Positions 42,385 to 52,359 are shown, counted from the stretch's first letter. The stretch: 64,000 bases of DNA from Thermodesulfatator indicus DSM 15286 (GCF_000217795.1 NC_015681.1:1479244-1543243), one strand, 5' to 3'. Numbers and translations are program-made. Notes: generated by a model not told the origin, from the sequence alone.

Positions 42385-44799
42385 ATGATCTTTGAAGAAG
42401 CCGCGGAGACAAGCCTAGAAATTGTTTCCCCCAAGAAAGAATCTAATCTTTCTGCTCCTGTTAATTTTCTAAAAATTATTAATAACCTTTTTGCCTCCCA
42501 GTATCATCTCCCTTTAGACAAATTCCTAAAAGGGCTTGTAGAAACTTTTAAGCTTGAAGGGGCAGCGGTCTATTACAATCACTTAGACTATCGCTGGCAA
42601 TTGGTGGCCACTCTGGCTTCTCAATATGTTCCTTCTGTTAAGAAAGAACGCTTCCCTGACATAATTGAATATCAGGAAGCCTGGCCAGCTATTGAAACCA
42701 GTCTTTCAGAGGGTGAGCGGGTTATGCTCACCGAAGAAGAAGTAGAGGCTTTGGGCTTTTTTGATACCCACAAACATCATGTTTTTTGTTTCCCTCTTCT
42801 TGAGGGTAAGTGGTGGTCAGGCCTTTTAATAGTAGATTTTGGCGCAAGAAAGCCTTCTTCTGAGGAATTGATAATTCTAGACGAAATGGCCGAGACCCTT
42901 TCTTTGGCCATAAAAAGGCAAAAACGTGAACGGGAATATCTTGATGTTTCGAGAGTTTTTCAGGAACTACTGAATAATATTCCATATTTAGTAATTCTTG
43001 CTGATTTTCAGGGAAGATGGTTGCTTACCAATAAGAAGTGTCTCCAATTCTTTAATTTAAAACGAGGTCTTCCTAGTCAAACTTTCGAACATCTAAAACA
43101 AATTAGGCCTCAATACCAAGAAGTTCTCGATAGATTTCAAAAATTAATAAAAAATTTATCTGATCAAGGATCTCCAGTTAAAGAAATTTTCAAATTGAAA
43201 ACAAATGATAGAATTCAGTGGTGGGAATTTTTGTTAATCCCTTTCAAGTGTGATTCTGAAAAACGTATCCTTATCCTGGGGCGTGACATCACTTCTTTTA
43301 AAGCTGCTCAGGAACGCCTTCTTACCATTCTTGAGAACCTTCCGGCCATGGTTTATATCGTTCATCCTGAAACCCATACTATTCTTTATCACAATTCCCT
43401 TTTTAAGGAATTTTTTGGCCGGAGTTTTATAAATCAGAGGCCTTGCTATAAACTTCTGTTCGGAAAAAACAAAGTTTGTGAATTCTGTTCTTTAAAAAAT
43501 CCAGTACTTGGGCATCGTGAGCAGAGAGAAATATTTGATGAGGAGCACAATTGTTGGCTAAGAATACATGAAGTCTATATTCACTGGTTAGATAAAGATT
43601 TAGTTCGCCTGGGCATGATCGAAGATATTACCGAAATAAAACAACAAAAAGAAAGGGTAATCAAAGCTCAAAAGGCAGAAGTAGTTAGTAAAATGTCAGC
43701 TACTATAGCACATGAATTTAACAATATTTTAGCGGTAATTACCGGTTATCTTGATTTGATAAAACTTAAAGCCCAAGAAAATCCCAAAATAATTGAATAC
43801 GCAGAAAAAATTCTCCAAGCTGTAGAAAGTGGTAGTTCTTTAATAAAGCAATTTTTAATCCTTTCAGGAAAAAGTGCCGATATAGACAGTAAGGACAGGC
43901 GGTATGACTTAAATCTTTTTATTAAAGAACAACAAGAGTTGTTCCAGAAATTATTGGGAGAAAATATTTATCTCAAAATAGATCTGTGCGAGGTTCCTCT
44001 TAATGTCGATCTATCACGCGATGAACTTCAGCATATACTTACTAATTTGCTTCTTAACGCCAAAGAGGCCATGTCTGAAGGGGGCGAGATTTTTATAACT
44101 ACCAAGAAAGTAGAAACATCAAGAGGCCCCGCAGCGTTATTAAGAGTAAAAGATTCTGGAATAGGAATAGCAAAAAAAGATCTTGCTCATATTTTTGAAC
44201 CCTTTTATACTACGAAACCCTCAGGAAGGGGTACAGGGTTAGGTCTAAACGTTGTCCTTTCCCTGATACACCGCTGTGGTGGGGAAATAAAGGTAGAAAG
44301 CGAGCCTGGAGAGGGCACAACCTTTGAACTTATTTTACCTCTAAGTATGAATATAGAAACAGTTTGTTTGACTGGAGAGAAAGACCATCTCTCCGAAAAA
44401 GAAAAAAGAGGCCCGGTGGTGAGTAAGAAGACCATTTTAGTAGTGGAAGATGAGGCTCACATCAGAGAAATGCTGGTGGAAATGCTGGCGCATCAGGATT
44501 TTGAGGTAATCCCTGCTGAAAATGGAGAAGACGCTCTTAATAAAATCAAACAGCGTGACTATAAAGTAGACCTCATTATTACTGACGTAGTTATGCCTAA
44601 GATGGACGGAGTCAGGCTTTATCGTGAGGTGCAAAAAATTATTCCAGAAGTACCTGTCATTTTTATTTCAGGATACGCAGAACATATCCTTGAACGCTAC
44701 GGTTTTGATGAAAAGTCTTTTCGTATAATCAAGAAGCCCTTCACCTTTAAAGAGCTTTTAGACGAAGTAGATAAAGTTTTTAACCGCCTTTCTCTTTAG
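42385..44799 (+). CDS. Hybrid sensor histidine kinase with C-terminal receiver
   Basis: About 805 residues, no membrane helix, so probably cytosolic. Order: GAF-like domain (to about 185), two PAS domains (about 190-310 and 315-430; the second has CYKLLFGKNKVCEFCSLK with three Cys), HisKA with phospho-His in ATIAHEFNNILAVITGYL, HATPase with LLLNAKEAMSEGG and GRGTGLGLNVV, then a receiver with phospho-Asp in LIITDVVMPKMDG and KKPF. Kinase and receiver on one chain suggest a phosphorelay or self-control. ATG 42385 has GGAAGGA at a good distance; an ATG at 42370 in the same frame has no such site. Confidence 0.88.
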   Translation: MIFEEAAETSLEIVSPKKESNLSAPVNFLKIINNLFASQYHLPLDKFLKGLVETFKLEGAAVYYNHLDYRWQLVATLASQYVPSVKKERFPDIIEYQEAWPAIETSLSEGERVMLTEEEVEALGFFDTHKHHVFCFPLLEGKWWSGLLIVDFGARKPSSEELIILDEMAETLSLAIKRQKREREYLDVSRVFQELLNNIPYLVILADFQGRWLLTNKKCLQFFNLKRGLPSQTFEHLKQIRPQYQEVLDRFQKLIKNLSDQGSPVKEIFKLKTNDRIQWWEFLLIPFKCDSEKRILILGRDITSFKAAQERLLTILENLPAMVYIVHPETHTILYHNSLFKEFFGRSFINQRPCYKLLFGKNKVCEFCSLKNPVLGHREQREIFDEEHNCWLRIHEVYIHWLDKDLVRLGMIEDITEIKQQKERVIKAQKAEVVSKMSATIAHEFNNILAVITGYLDLIKLKAQENPKIIEYAEKILQAVESGSSLIKQFLILSGKSADIDSKDRRYDLNLFIKEQQELFQKLLGENIYLKIDLCEVPLNVDLSRDELQHILTNLLLNAKEAMSEGGEIFITTKKVETSRGPAALLRVKDSGIGIAKKDLAHIFEPFYTTKPSGRGTGLGLNVVLSLIHRCGGEIKVESEPGEGTTFELILPLSMNIETVCLTGEKDHLSEKEKRGPVVSKKTILVVEDEAHIREMLVEMLAHQDFEVIPAENGEDALNKIKQRDYKVDLIITDVVMPKMDGVRLYREVQKIIPEVPVIFISGYAEHILERYGFDEKSFRIIKKPFTFKELLDEVDKVFNRLSL

Positions 44800-45148
44800 T
44801 GACCATCAATTCCGTCCGGCTAATATAGCCCCCTTTAACAGATTTCCGGTTGGCCAGGACGTCTGAAAGTTTGGCTATGCGCTCTGTTTTTACGTACTGT
44901 TGGGCCTTTGAAAGAAAGCGCTGGGCTTCCTTTACTTTTCCATCAACAAGATAATCTCTTGCCCTTTTGAGAATAGCCCTCTCTCGTTCGCTTCTCCAAG
45001 AGGAGGCGTCAGTAAAACCAAAAACCGAGGGTAATTTTAAAACTTTTTTTTCGCCACAAGCCGGGCAGGGTGGCCAGGGGTCGTTCATCTTTAAAATCCT
45101 TTCAAACACATGTCCGCAAATTTCACAGCGGAATTCGTATATGGGCAT
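44780..45148 (-). CDS. FmdB-family zinc-ribbon regulator
   Basis: 122 residues. The N-terminal zinc ribbon MPIYEFRCEICGHVFE has C8, C11, C28 and C31; the remainder is a basic helical region. FmdB proteins are putative transcription regulators named after the formamidase and formylmethanofuran loci; most are uncharacterised. The 3' end overlaps the kinase gene by 20 bp, convergently. A DnaJ-like zinc-binding role is an alternative. Confidence 0.85.
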   Translation of the reverse strand: MPIYEFRCEICGHVFERILKMNDPWPPCPACGEKKVLKLPSVFGFTDASSWRSERERAILKRARDYLVDGKVKEAQRFLSKAQQYVKTERIAKLSDVLANRKSVKGGYISRTELMVTKEKGG

Positions 45149-45195
45149 GGTTTTTCCCCTTGCTCATTTAGTTCAAATAGGTAAATCATAAATTA

Positions 45196-45987
45196 ATGAG
45201 CACACCCAATCCCGTAGAAATTATTAAAAAACTTCCGCGCACAAATTGCAAGGAATGCGGTTATCCCACCTGTCTTGCCTTTGCCATGGCTGTAGTTACC
45301 GGCGCTTGTGAGCCATCTAAATGTCCCTATTTTTTTCCTGAAGACTGGCCTGAAGTAAAACAAAAAGGACCTTTGAAAGAAGATTACGCCTGGCGTATTC
45401 TTGAGGAAGTAAAAAAGAAAGTCCAGAACATAAATCTAAAGGAAATCGCGCCAAGATTAGGGGCGTCTCTTGAAGATGACCGCTTAAAGTTACCTTTCCT
45501 GGATACCGAAGTTCTTATAGACGCCACCCAGGCCGTAAGGATTGACAGCCAAGAGCTCGATCCGCGGGACCAGATACTCCTTTACAACTATTTGATTTTT
45601 GCCGGCAAGACTCCTTTAAAAGGAGAATTTGTGGGGCTTGAGAGTTTCCCCAGTTCTCTTTCAAAAACCGCAACCCTTCGCCACTACGCTGAAGAAAAGC
45701 TGGCCCAAAACTTTTCAGGAAGGCTAAAAGCTCTTGAGAAGTCTTTTAAGTTTTTCAATGTTGAGAATGTCCAAGAATGTCCGGCGGATCTTTGTGCCGT
45801 AATTTATGTGTTACCTAAAGTTCCCTTAAAAATTCACTTCTTTGAAGCCGAGCCTGAAGAGAACCTTTCACCAGAAGTGAAAATCCTCTTTGATGCTAAC
45901 GCTACGGATTATCTTGACCTGGAGTCTTTGGTATTCTGCGCCGAACGCCTGGTAGAGAGACTGATAGAACTGGCAGAGGAGGGATAA
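45196..45987 (+). CDS. Fe-S cluster domain protein with DUF3786
   Basis: 263 residues. The N-terminal CFeSP-type [4Fe-4S] motif has C18, C21, C26 and C43 (NCKECGYPTCLAFAMAV...CEPSKC), as in the corrinoid iron-sulfur protein gamma subunit. A DUF3786-type domain follows, with LDPRDQILLYNYLIFAG and PLKGEFVGLESFP. In anaerobes such proteins often adjoin corrinoid or CO2-fixation genes; function not established. It ends directly at the reverse gyrase GTG (TAAGTG), so the two are probably coupled. Confidence 0.85.
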   Translation: MSTPNPVEIIKKLPRTNCKECGYPTCLAFAMAVVTGACEPSKCPYFFPEDWPEVKQKGPLKEDYAWRILEEVKKKVQNINLKEIAPRLGASLEDDRLKLPFLDTEVLIDATQAVRIDSQELDPRDQILLYNYLIFAGKTPLKGEFVGLESFPSSLSKTATLRHYAEEKLAQNFSGRLKALEKSFKFFNVENVQECPADLCAVIYVLPKVPLKIHFFEAEPEENLSPEVKILFDANATDYLDLESLVFCAERLVERLIELAEEG

Positions 45988-48900
45988 GTGCTTTTTCTTG
46001 TAGCCCACGCCTGCCCCAACTGTGGTGGCACTATAAGTGATGAACGTCTAAACCGCGGGCTCCCTTGCTCTAAATGTTTGCCTGTCCCCACCGAACAGGA
46101 TGTCTGCCAGGCGTTAGAAGAAAAGGGCCAGTTGAAAAGACTTTCTCTTTTTTGTAACGCCTTGTCTGAACTAGATAAATTTCGCCATTACTTTCAAAAA
46201 GCCGTTGGTTTCTGGCCTTCCTCTCTTCAAGAAACCTGGATAAAGCGCCTGCTTTTGCGTGAATCGTTTGCCATCCTTGCCCCCACAGGCACAGGGAAAA
46301 CTACCTTTGGTCTTTTGACTTCTCTTTATTTTGCCGGGAAGGTGTTAATTCTGGTGCCAACCCGCCTTCTGGCCCAGCAAATTGGGGAAAGGCTAGAAGA
46401 ATTTTCCCAAAAAACCGGTATAAAACGCCAAATTTTGGCCTATCTTGGCAAAAAAAAGGATAAAGAGACTTTTGCTTCTCAAAATTTTGATATTCTCGTT
46501 TGCACCACGGCCTTTTTTTATAAACACCTTGATGAGTTATTAGACCTTGATTTTGAATTTGTTTTTATTGATGACGTTGATTCTTTTTTAAAGCGTTCGG
46601 CGCACATAGATAAACTTTTTAAACTTTTGGGCTTTAGTGAACGAGAGATTGCCCTGGCCTTAAAGCCTCAAAAAACCGAAAAAGACTTTGAAAAGCTTGA
46701 AGCTATTCGCAAAAGGCATGCAGGGAAAAAGATTCTTCTAATGTCTTCAGCCACCCTGCGGCCACGCACCACTCGGGTTCTTCTTTTTCGTTATCTTTTG
46801 GGCTTTGAGGTGCAGCGGGCGGTAAGCTCTTTACGAAATGTCGTAGATGCTTATAAAGATATGTCTTCTTCTGATTTGGCTGGTCTGCTCCAAAAAGCCG
46901 CTGAACTGGTAAAGATTCTCGGGCCAGGTGGGCTTTTATTCCTTTCCCAAAGTTACGGCAAAGACCAGGTGGAAAACGTAGTTGAATTTTTAAGGGCCAA
47001 GGGTTTTAAAGTTTTGAGCTATCTTGAGCTTTCTCCCAAGGAAATCATGGCCCAGATGGAAACCGGCGATTTTGATGTAGCTGTAGGCCTGGCTCACCTA
47101 GCCAATCCTTTGGTGAGAGGCATTGATTTGCCCTATATCTTGCGCTACGCCTTGTTTTTAGGGGTGCCCAAACATGTTATCCCCACAAAGGTGGATCTCC
47201 TTCCAAGGAGCCTTTTCAATGTATTGGCCAATATTATTGGCATCCTTGACGAAGAAGAACGCCTAAAGGCCATGGCGGACCTGCAATATCTTCGCCGTTA
47301 CCTGACTTTGACCCAAGAAAACTTGCCTAAGTACCCCCGCATTTTAGAACGACTTAAAGAGATAAAGGCTTTTGTTGACAACAAGTTCAAAGACGAGGCC
47401 TTTTTAGAGCGGCTTTCAAAAAGCGAAGACGTGTTTTTGGTAAAAGAGGGCGAAGAGTTGTTCCTGGTGGTAGGAGACACAGCCACTTACATTCAGGCCT
47501 CAGGAAGGGTTTCTCGTTTGACGGCTCATGGTTTGCTAAAAGGTCTTTCGGTGGTGCTGGTGGAAGACCTGCGGGCCTTTCGTAGCCTCGAAAGGCGGTT
47601 GCGTTTCCAGCTGGGAGAAGAATTTTCCTTCGTACCGCTTGAGAACTTAGACCTTAAGGAACTTAGCTGTGAGCTTACCGAAGTGCGCCAATTAAAGCGA
47701 AACGCTAAAGGGGCCTCAAGGGACTTTATTAAGACGGCTCTTGTGGTGGTTGAATCTCCGCACAAGGCCAAAACTATAGCTTCCTTTTTTGGGAAACCTG
47801 CGGTGCGTAAGGTGGGAGAGGCTTTTGTCTATGAAATACCAGCTGAAGACAAAGTTTTAATGATTACCGCTTCTTTAGGCCATGTATTTAATCTTTCAAG
47901 AAGGCGAGGTTTTTTTGGCGTATTTAAAGAAAACAGCCGATTTGTCCCTATGTTTGATAGCATAAAAATTTGTGAGCCTACTAAAGAACAATTGGTTGAC
48001 CCTGAGGAAGTAAAAACCCGTTGCCCTGAGGGCAGGATTTACGATAAGCGCGAGCTTCTAGAAAGCCTGAGGAAGCTTGCCTTTGAAATAGAAGAAGTTT
48101 ACATCGGAAGCGACCCGGACGCTGAAGGTGAAAAAATAGCCTATGATCTTCTCATAGAAATGAGGCCCTTTAATTCCAACATTAGGCGTCTTGAATTTCA
48201 CGAAGTAACGTCCAGGGCCTTTCGTGAGGCCATTAAAAACCCTGAAGAATTTAACCTAAACCGGGTTAAGGCCCAGCTTACGAGAAGAGTGGTGGACCGC
48301 TGGGTGGGCTTTGTGCTTTCCAGGAAGCTCTGGGAGGCCTTTGGCCGTAAACGGCTTTCGGCTGGGAGAGTGCAAACACCGGTGCTTGGCTGGGTTATTG
48401 AAAGGGCTGATGAGGCCAAGCAAAAAAAGGCCCTTATCTCTTTTAAGCTTTTTAACGAAACTTTTAACCTTACGATAGAAGACTTAAAGCTTGCCAGGCG
48501 TGTTTTTGAAGCCTTAGACGAGCTTTCCTGGGAAATTTTAGAGCAAAAAGAAGAAGAGAAAAATCCGTTTCCGCCTTATACCACGGATACTGTGCTTCAG
48601 GACGCCAGCCAGAGGCTTAAATTTTCTACTAGAGAGACCATGAATCTTTTGCAAGATCTCTTTGAAAACGGCCTTATAACTTACCACCGCACAGATTCAA
48701 CGCGTATTTCAGAGGCAGGTCGCTACCAAGTAGCTAAGCCTTACATTACCGAGAAATTTGGTGAAGATTACTTTTATCCTCGGGCCTGGGGAGAGGGTGG
48801 GGCTCATGAGGGTATTCGCCCTACCAGGCCGCGAGATGTTCACGAAATAAGACTTATGCTAGCTAACGGGCTTCTTACCTTGGCTGAACCAGAAAGGGCT

Positions 48901-49497
48901 CTCAAGCTTTATGACCTTATTTTCAAGCGTTTTATGGCTAGCCAGATGCGCCCGGCTTTGGTGGAGAAAACAATTATTCGCTTTAGCTTACCTTTTTATA
49001 ACTGGGAAGAGGAAATAATTACCCAAATCTTAAGGGATGGTTTTGAGAAGCTTTATCCTACTTTTAAAGTGGTGAGTTTATCTCCCCAAGCCGGACTTCA
49101 AGAAAAGGGGTATAAGCTGGTACCCAAGGTTGAGCTCTTTACCGAAGGCACTCTGGTTCAGGAGATGAAAAGGCGTGGCCTTGGCCGACCTTCAACTTAC
49201 GCTGAAATTGTTACTACGCTTATTCAACGCAAATATGTTAAAGTGCTGCCAGGTGGTAGGCTTACTCCTACACGCCTCGGTCGCGAAGTGTACGAGTTTT
49301 TAAGGAAAAATTATCCCCAATACACCGATGAGGCTCTCACCCGCGAACTTGAAGAAGCCATGGACTTAATTGAAGAAGGAAAGCTTGATTATCAAAAGGT
49401 GTTAGCCGAAGCTTATCGTATCAGGCGTTTGCTCAGCGGAGAGCCAGAAGAACACGCTTTTGAAGAAAGACTTACCACTTATCAACGTGACTTTTAG
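45988..49497 (+). CDS. rgy: Reverse gyrase
   Basis: 1169 residues; introduces positive supercoils with ATP, a hallmark of hyperthermophiles and extreme thermophiles. An N-terminal zinc finger (CPNCGG...CSKC) is followed by the helicase module with Walker A APTGTGKTT (about 98-106), FIDDVDSFLK and SSATLRPRT. The type IA topoisomerase module starts at VVVESPHKAKTIASFF (about 586), with SDPDAEGEKIAYDL and catalytic Tyr899 in LITYHRTDSTRIS. GTG start with GAGGAGGG upstream. One GGGACAGGC motif (46080-46088, minus sense) is inside the gene, encoding LPVP just after the zinc finger. Complete single-chain form. Confidence 0.97.
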   Translation: MLFLVAHACPNCGGTISDERLNRGLPCSKCLPVPTEQDVCQALEEKGQLKRLSLFCNALSELDKFRHYFQKAVGFWPSSLQETWIKRLLLRESFAILAPTGTGKTTFGLLTSLYFAGKVLILVPTRLLAQQIGERLEEFSQKTGIKRQILAYLGKKKDKETFASQNFDILVCTTAFFYKHLDELLDLDFEFVFIDDVDSFLKRSAHIDKLFKLLGFSEREIALALKPQKTEKDFEKLEAIRKRHAGKKILLMSSATLRPRTTRVLLFRYLLGFEVQRAVSSLRNVVDAYKDMSSSDLAGLLQKAAELVKILGPGGLLFLSQSYGKDQVENVVEFLRAKGFKVLSYLELSPKEIMAQMETGDFDVAVGLAHLANPLVRGIDLPYILRYALFLGVPKHVIPTKVDLLPRSLFNVLANIIGILDEEERLKAMADLQYLRRYLTLTQENLPKYPRILERLKEIKAFVDNKFKDEAFLERLSKSEDVFLVKEGEELFLVVGDTATYIQASGRVSRLTAHGLLKGLSVVLVEDLRAFRSLERRLRFQLGEEFSFVPLENLDLKELSCELTEVRQLKRNAKGASRDFIKTALVVVESPHKAKTIASFFGKPAVRKVGEAFVYEIPAEDKVLMITASLGHVFNLSRRRGFFGVFKENSRFVPMFDSIKICEPTKEQLVDPEEVKTRCPEGRIYDKRELLESLRKLAFEIEEVYIGSDPDAEGEKIAYDLLIEMRPFNSNIRRLEFHEVTSRAFREAIKNPEEFNLNRVKAQLTRRVVDRWVGFVLSRKLWEAFGRKRLSAGRVQTPVLGWVIERADEAKQKKALISFKLFNETFNLTIEDLKLARRVFEALDELSWEILEQKEEEKNPFPPYTTDTVLQDASQRLKFSTRETMNLLQDLFENGLITYHRTDSTRISEAGRYQVAKPYITEKFGEDYFYPRAWGEGGAHEGIRPTRPRDVHEIRLMLANGLLTLAEPERALKLYDLIFKRFMASQMRPALVEKTIIRFSLPFYNWEEEIITQILRDGFEKLYPTFKVVSLSPQAGLQEKGYKLVPKVELFTEGTLVQEMKRRGLGRPSTYAEIVTTLIQRKYVKVLPGGRLTPTRLGREVYEFLRKNYPQYTDEALTRELEEAMDLIEEGKLDYQKVLAEAYRIRRLLSGEPEEHAFEERLTTYQRDF

Positions 49498-49593
49498 ACT
49501 ATCGCCAGGGGGCAAATCTCCAAAGTTCTCTATTACCTATCGCTAATGTTGAAAGTAGATGGTTTCCTCTGGTTACAATGACCGTTTTGCTAG

Positions 49594-49721
49594 GTCACGG
49601 CGAGCCTTTACTTTCCCTGTCACTACGAGCTTTACTTCCCCGTCACTGCGAGCTTTACTTCTCCGTCACTGCGAGCTTTACTTCCCCTGTCACTGCGAGC
49701 CCGTATGGGCGAAGCAGTCTT
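49594..49721 (+). repeat. Tandem GTCACTGCGAGCTTTACTTCCCC array
   Basis: Five head-to-tail units starting at 49594, 49619, 49642, 49665 and 49689, each 23-25 bp, beginning GTCACTGCGAG. The last runs into CCCGTATGGGCGAAGCAGTC. This is a local tandem expansion of the intergenic family and fills most of the 236-bp gap after reverse gyrase. No unique spacers, so not CRISPR. Confidence 0.88.
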
Positions 49722-49733
49722 AAGCAAGATAAA

Positions 49734-50342
49734 TTATTTTTTAGCCTTTTTAAGTAACTCTTCACCCACTTCTACTATTGCGGCGGCTAAGTCTTTTAAT
49801 TTTACGCGTCGTCGGCGGGCTTCTTGTTGCATAAAACGCATGGCCTCGCCTTCTTTCATATTGTAAGCGTCCATTAAAAAGCCCTTGGCGCGCTCTATTA
49901 TTTTGCGGGCCTCAAGTTCTTCCCTTAGATTTTTAATTTCTACCTCGCGCGAATTTAGTTCGCGTCCTATAGTTAAGGCTACTTCAAGAGAAGATAATAA
50001 CTCGTCTATTGAAATGGGTTTTAGGAGATAACCAAGTACTTTTGCTTTGCAGGCTCTTCTTAGAAAATCTGGGTCAGTATAAGCGGTGAGGATAATTATG
50101 GGAAGGAAGCCATTTTGGTTTATTTGGTAAGCAGCTTCAAGACCGTCCATTTCTGGCATGCGAATATCCATGATAATAACATCAGGTTTCAGGAGCTTAG
50201 CAAGTTCAAGGGCCTCTTTGCCTGTTTGAGCAGGGCCTAGAGCCTCATAACCGCGTCTTTTTAGAGCTTCTAGGAGGGAAGAACTAAAGTATTCGTCATC
50301 TTCGGCAACCAGGACTTTAATCTTTTCTTTTGTTTCAGACAT
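49734..50342 (-). CDS. Response regulator with ANTAR RNA-binding output domain
   Basis: 202 residues. Receiver with phospho-Asp59 in VIIMDIRMPEMDG, then a short coiled coil and a C-terminal ANTAR domain (ARKIIERAKGFLMDAYNM, ARRRRVKLKDLA). ANTAR proteins bind twin hexaloop hairpins in mRNA leaders and prevent termination. No kinase adjoins; the hybrid kinase at 42.4 kb is one possible partner (inference). No obvious twin hairpin was found in the window. Confidence 0.92.
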   Translation of the reverse strand: MSETKEKIKVLVAEDDEYFSSSLLEALKRRGYEALGPAQTGKEALELAKLLKPDVIIMDIRMPEMDGLEAAYQINQNGFLPIIILTAYTDPDFLRRACKAKVLGYLLKPISIDELLSSLEVALTIGRELNSREVEIKNLREELEARKIIERAKGFLMDAYNMKEGEAMRFMQQEARRRRVKLKDLAAAIVEVGEELLKKAKK

Positions 50343-50503
50343 TACTTTTAAAATTATTCTGGTCTTTTTTAAAATTTTTAACTTAAAAATAGATTTTAAT
50401 AAAGATTTTTTTGAGTACTAAAGTAATTTTCCTTAGATTTTCCACTCTGGTTTTTTAGAAATCAGTAGATCGTACACGGAAAAAACAGTTTTTTTATTTT
50501 TAT

Positions 50504-51355
50504 TTATATAAAATTTGCTAGATTTTTTATCTTTTTGCTTTTTTTCTCTCGTTTGAGCCCAAGAAAATTTTTTAACCTTGCAGCCACATTTTCTATAAAA
50601 CTCTTGCTTCCAATAGCTAGTCCTTCTGTAAAATATCTGATTCTTTGTCTAAGAATTTCGTCTGTCCCTTGGCCTGGCTCACCAAGCCCACCTTTGCCAT
50701 AAACAAACTCCCGCAAAAGCTCCAATTTTTCTTTCTCGGTTTTGCCTTCATACCGCGGAAGTCCTAAGTCAAGCGAGAGAAAAGTTTTGCCTGTCCCTCT
50801 TCTTGCTCTGTATCCCAGCGAGCACCAGCGGTAGTCTTCCGGCTTTTCCACAATCCCCGCCCGAACCGGGTTTAGCTCTATATAAGCCAGGCAGTTGAGC
50901 AGAGCCTCCCCGGTTTCAATGATTACGGACTTGAACCTGTCAGCCCAGAAATAACCTTTGCGGTCAACGCGTTTGTTATACCAGCGGGAGAATCTTTGCT
51001 TGATGTCCTGGACGTAGCGTGAAAGGTTCCCAAGCCTTTGTCTCCATTTTTTGAGCATCTCTTCGTAGAAGAAAATTTTGCGTTTCTCGCCGTAGTAGAG
51101 CTTGATACGGCGTTTTACTTCTTCGTCAGAGAACTGGTCTTCAGGGAGCATGCGGCAGAGGAGATGGAAATGGTTACCCATAATGGCGAAGCCATAAACT
51201 TCGACGAAATAGACCTGCGAGAGCCAACTAATAAGATGGAGTAAGTGTTCTTTTTCTTCATCGCCGAGGACATCGTGGCCGGGCAAGGCGGTGCGGGAAA
51301 TTACATGATAAGCGGCTCGTGGATCATTCATGAAGAAACGAGGGATACGTGGCAT
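50504..51355 (-). mobile_element. REP-associated tyrosine transposase (Y1/HUH family), copy 2
   Basis: 283 residues, close relative of copy 1 at 28.9 kb: same start MPRIPR, HUH motif GNHFHLL, catalytic-Tyr segment RYVQDIKQRFSRWYN and the LNCLAYIELNPVRAGIV block. The C-termini differ. It also contains an internal GGGACAGGC (minus sense, 50789-50797) at the same site, encoding GTGK. AAGGAGGT precedes the ATG. Likely duplicated together with the leader. Confidence 0.92.
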
Positions 51356-51379
51356 AAGAGACCTCCTTAAAATTTTTTT

Positions 51380-51431
51380 GCCTGTCCCTCATATCGGTAT
51401 ATTTTGTCGGGACTAAAATTTTGCCTGTCCC
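51380..51431 (-). repeat. Paired GGGACAGGC motifs upstream of RAYT-2
   Basis: Minus-strand copies at 51388-51380 and 51431-51423, 43 bp apart, with CCGATATGA between them and AAAAAATTTT after the second, matching the leader of RAYT-1. Confidence 0.85.
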
Positions 51432-51506
51432 TCACGAATTGATTTATACCTCTTGAGAAAGTGGCTTCTTGCGCTAAGCTTTGGCGAGATATTGAGGAGG
51501 CAGGAG

Positions 51507-52349
51507 ATGTATTTTCAAGACGTTATCAAGACCTTAAATGAATTTTGGGCGGAAAAGGGCTGCCTGATTTTACAACCCTACGATATAGAAGTAGGGGCGG
51601 GGACTTTTCACCCGGCCACTTTTTTACGTTCCCTGGGGCCAGAACCATGGAAGGCCGCTTATGTCCAGCCTTCCCGCCGTCCCACTGATGGCCGCTACGG
51701 TGAAAACCCAAATCGCCTGCAACACTATTACCAATACCAGGTGGTAATCAAACCTTCTCCTGACGATATTCAGGAACTTTATCTCAAAAGCCTTGAGGCC
51801 TTTGGCCTTGATCTTCGCAACCACGACGTGCGCTTTGTAGAAGATGACTGGGAGTCTCCCACCCTTGGTGCCTGGGGTCTTGGCTGGGAGGTATGGCTTG
51901 ATGGCATGGAAATAACCCAGTTTACCTATTTTCAACAAGTAGGCGGCTTTGACTGTGATCCTGTTACCGTTGAGATAACTTATGGTCTTGAACGGCTGAC
52001 AATGTATCTTCAGGGGATTGATAACGTATTTGAGCTTGCCTGGAATGAGAGCGTCAAATATGGCGATGTTCACCACCGCGGCGAAGTGGAATACTCAATT
52101 TATAACTTTGAACTAGCGGACGTGGCCATGTTGAGGAATCTCTTTGATGCCTGGGAGAGGGAAGGCCTGCGTGTCCTTGAAGCAGGGCTTGCTTTACCTG
52201 GCTATGATTGTTGTATCAAGTGTTCGCATATCTTTAATCTGCTTGACGCGCGCAAGGCTCTGTCTGTGGCTGAACGTACTACTTACATTGCCAGAGTGCG
52301 GGCCTTGGCCAAAAAGTCAGCCGAAGCGTGGTTAAAAAATTCCAGATAG
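51507..52349 (+). CDS. glyQ: Glycyl-tRNA synthetase alpha subunit
   Basis: Catalytic subunit of the heterotetrameric bacterial GlyRS. Starts [18 protein letters not shown], then [38 protein letters not shown] and [12 protein letters not shown]. 280 residues. I chose ATG 51507, preceded by GGAGGCAGGAG, over an upstream in-frame start at 51453 that lacks conserved sequence. glyS follows 10 bp later. Confidence 0.96.
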   Translation: MYFQDVIKTLNEFWAEKGCLILQPYDIEVGAGTFHPATFLRSLGPEPWKAAYVQPSRRPTDGRYGENPNRLQHYYQYQVVIKPSPDDIQELYLKSLEAFGLDLRNHDVRFVEDDWESPTLGAWGLGWEVWLDGMEITQFTYFQQVGGFDCDPVTVEITYGLERLTMYLQGIDNVFELAWNESVKYGDVHHRGEVEYSIYNFELADVAMLRNLFDAWEREGLRVLEAGLALPGYDCCIKCSHIFNLLDARKALSVAERTTYIARVRALAKKSAEAWLKNSR

Positions 52350-52359
52350 GGTGAGAGAA

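Noticed and set aside
43890-43900. AAGGACAGGC in the histidine kinase as a repeat copy
   Set aside because: It lacks one G of the 9-mer and the flanking A-run; counted as chance.
49594-49721. Tandem array considered as CRISPR
   Set aside because: Units follow each other without unique spacers and no cas gene is near.
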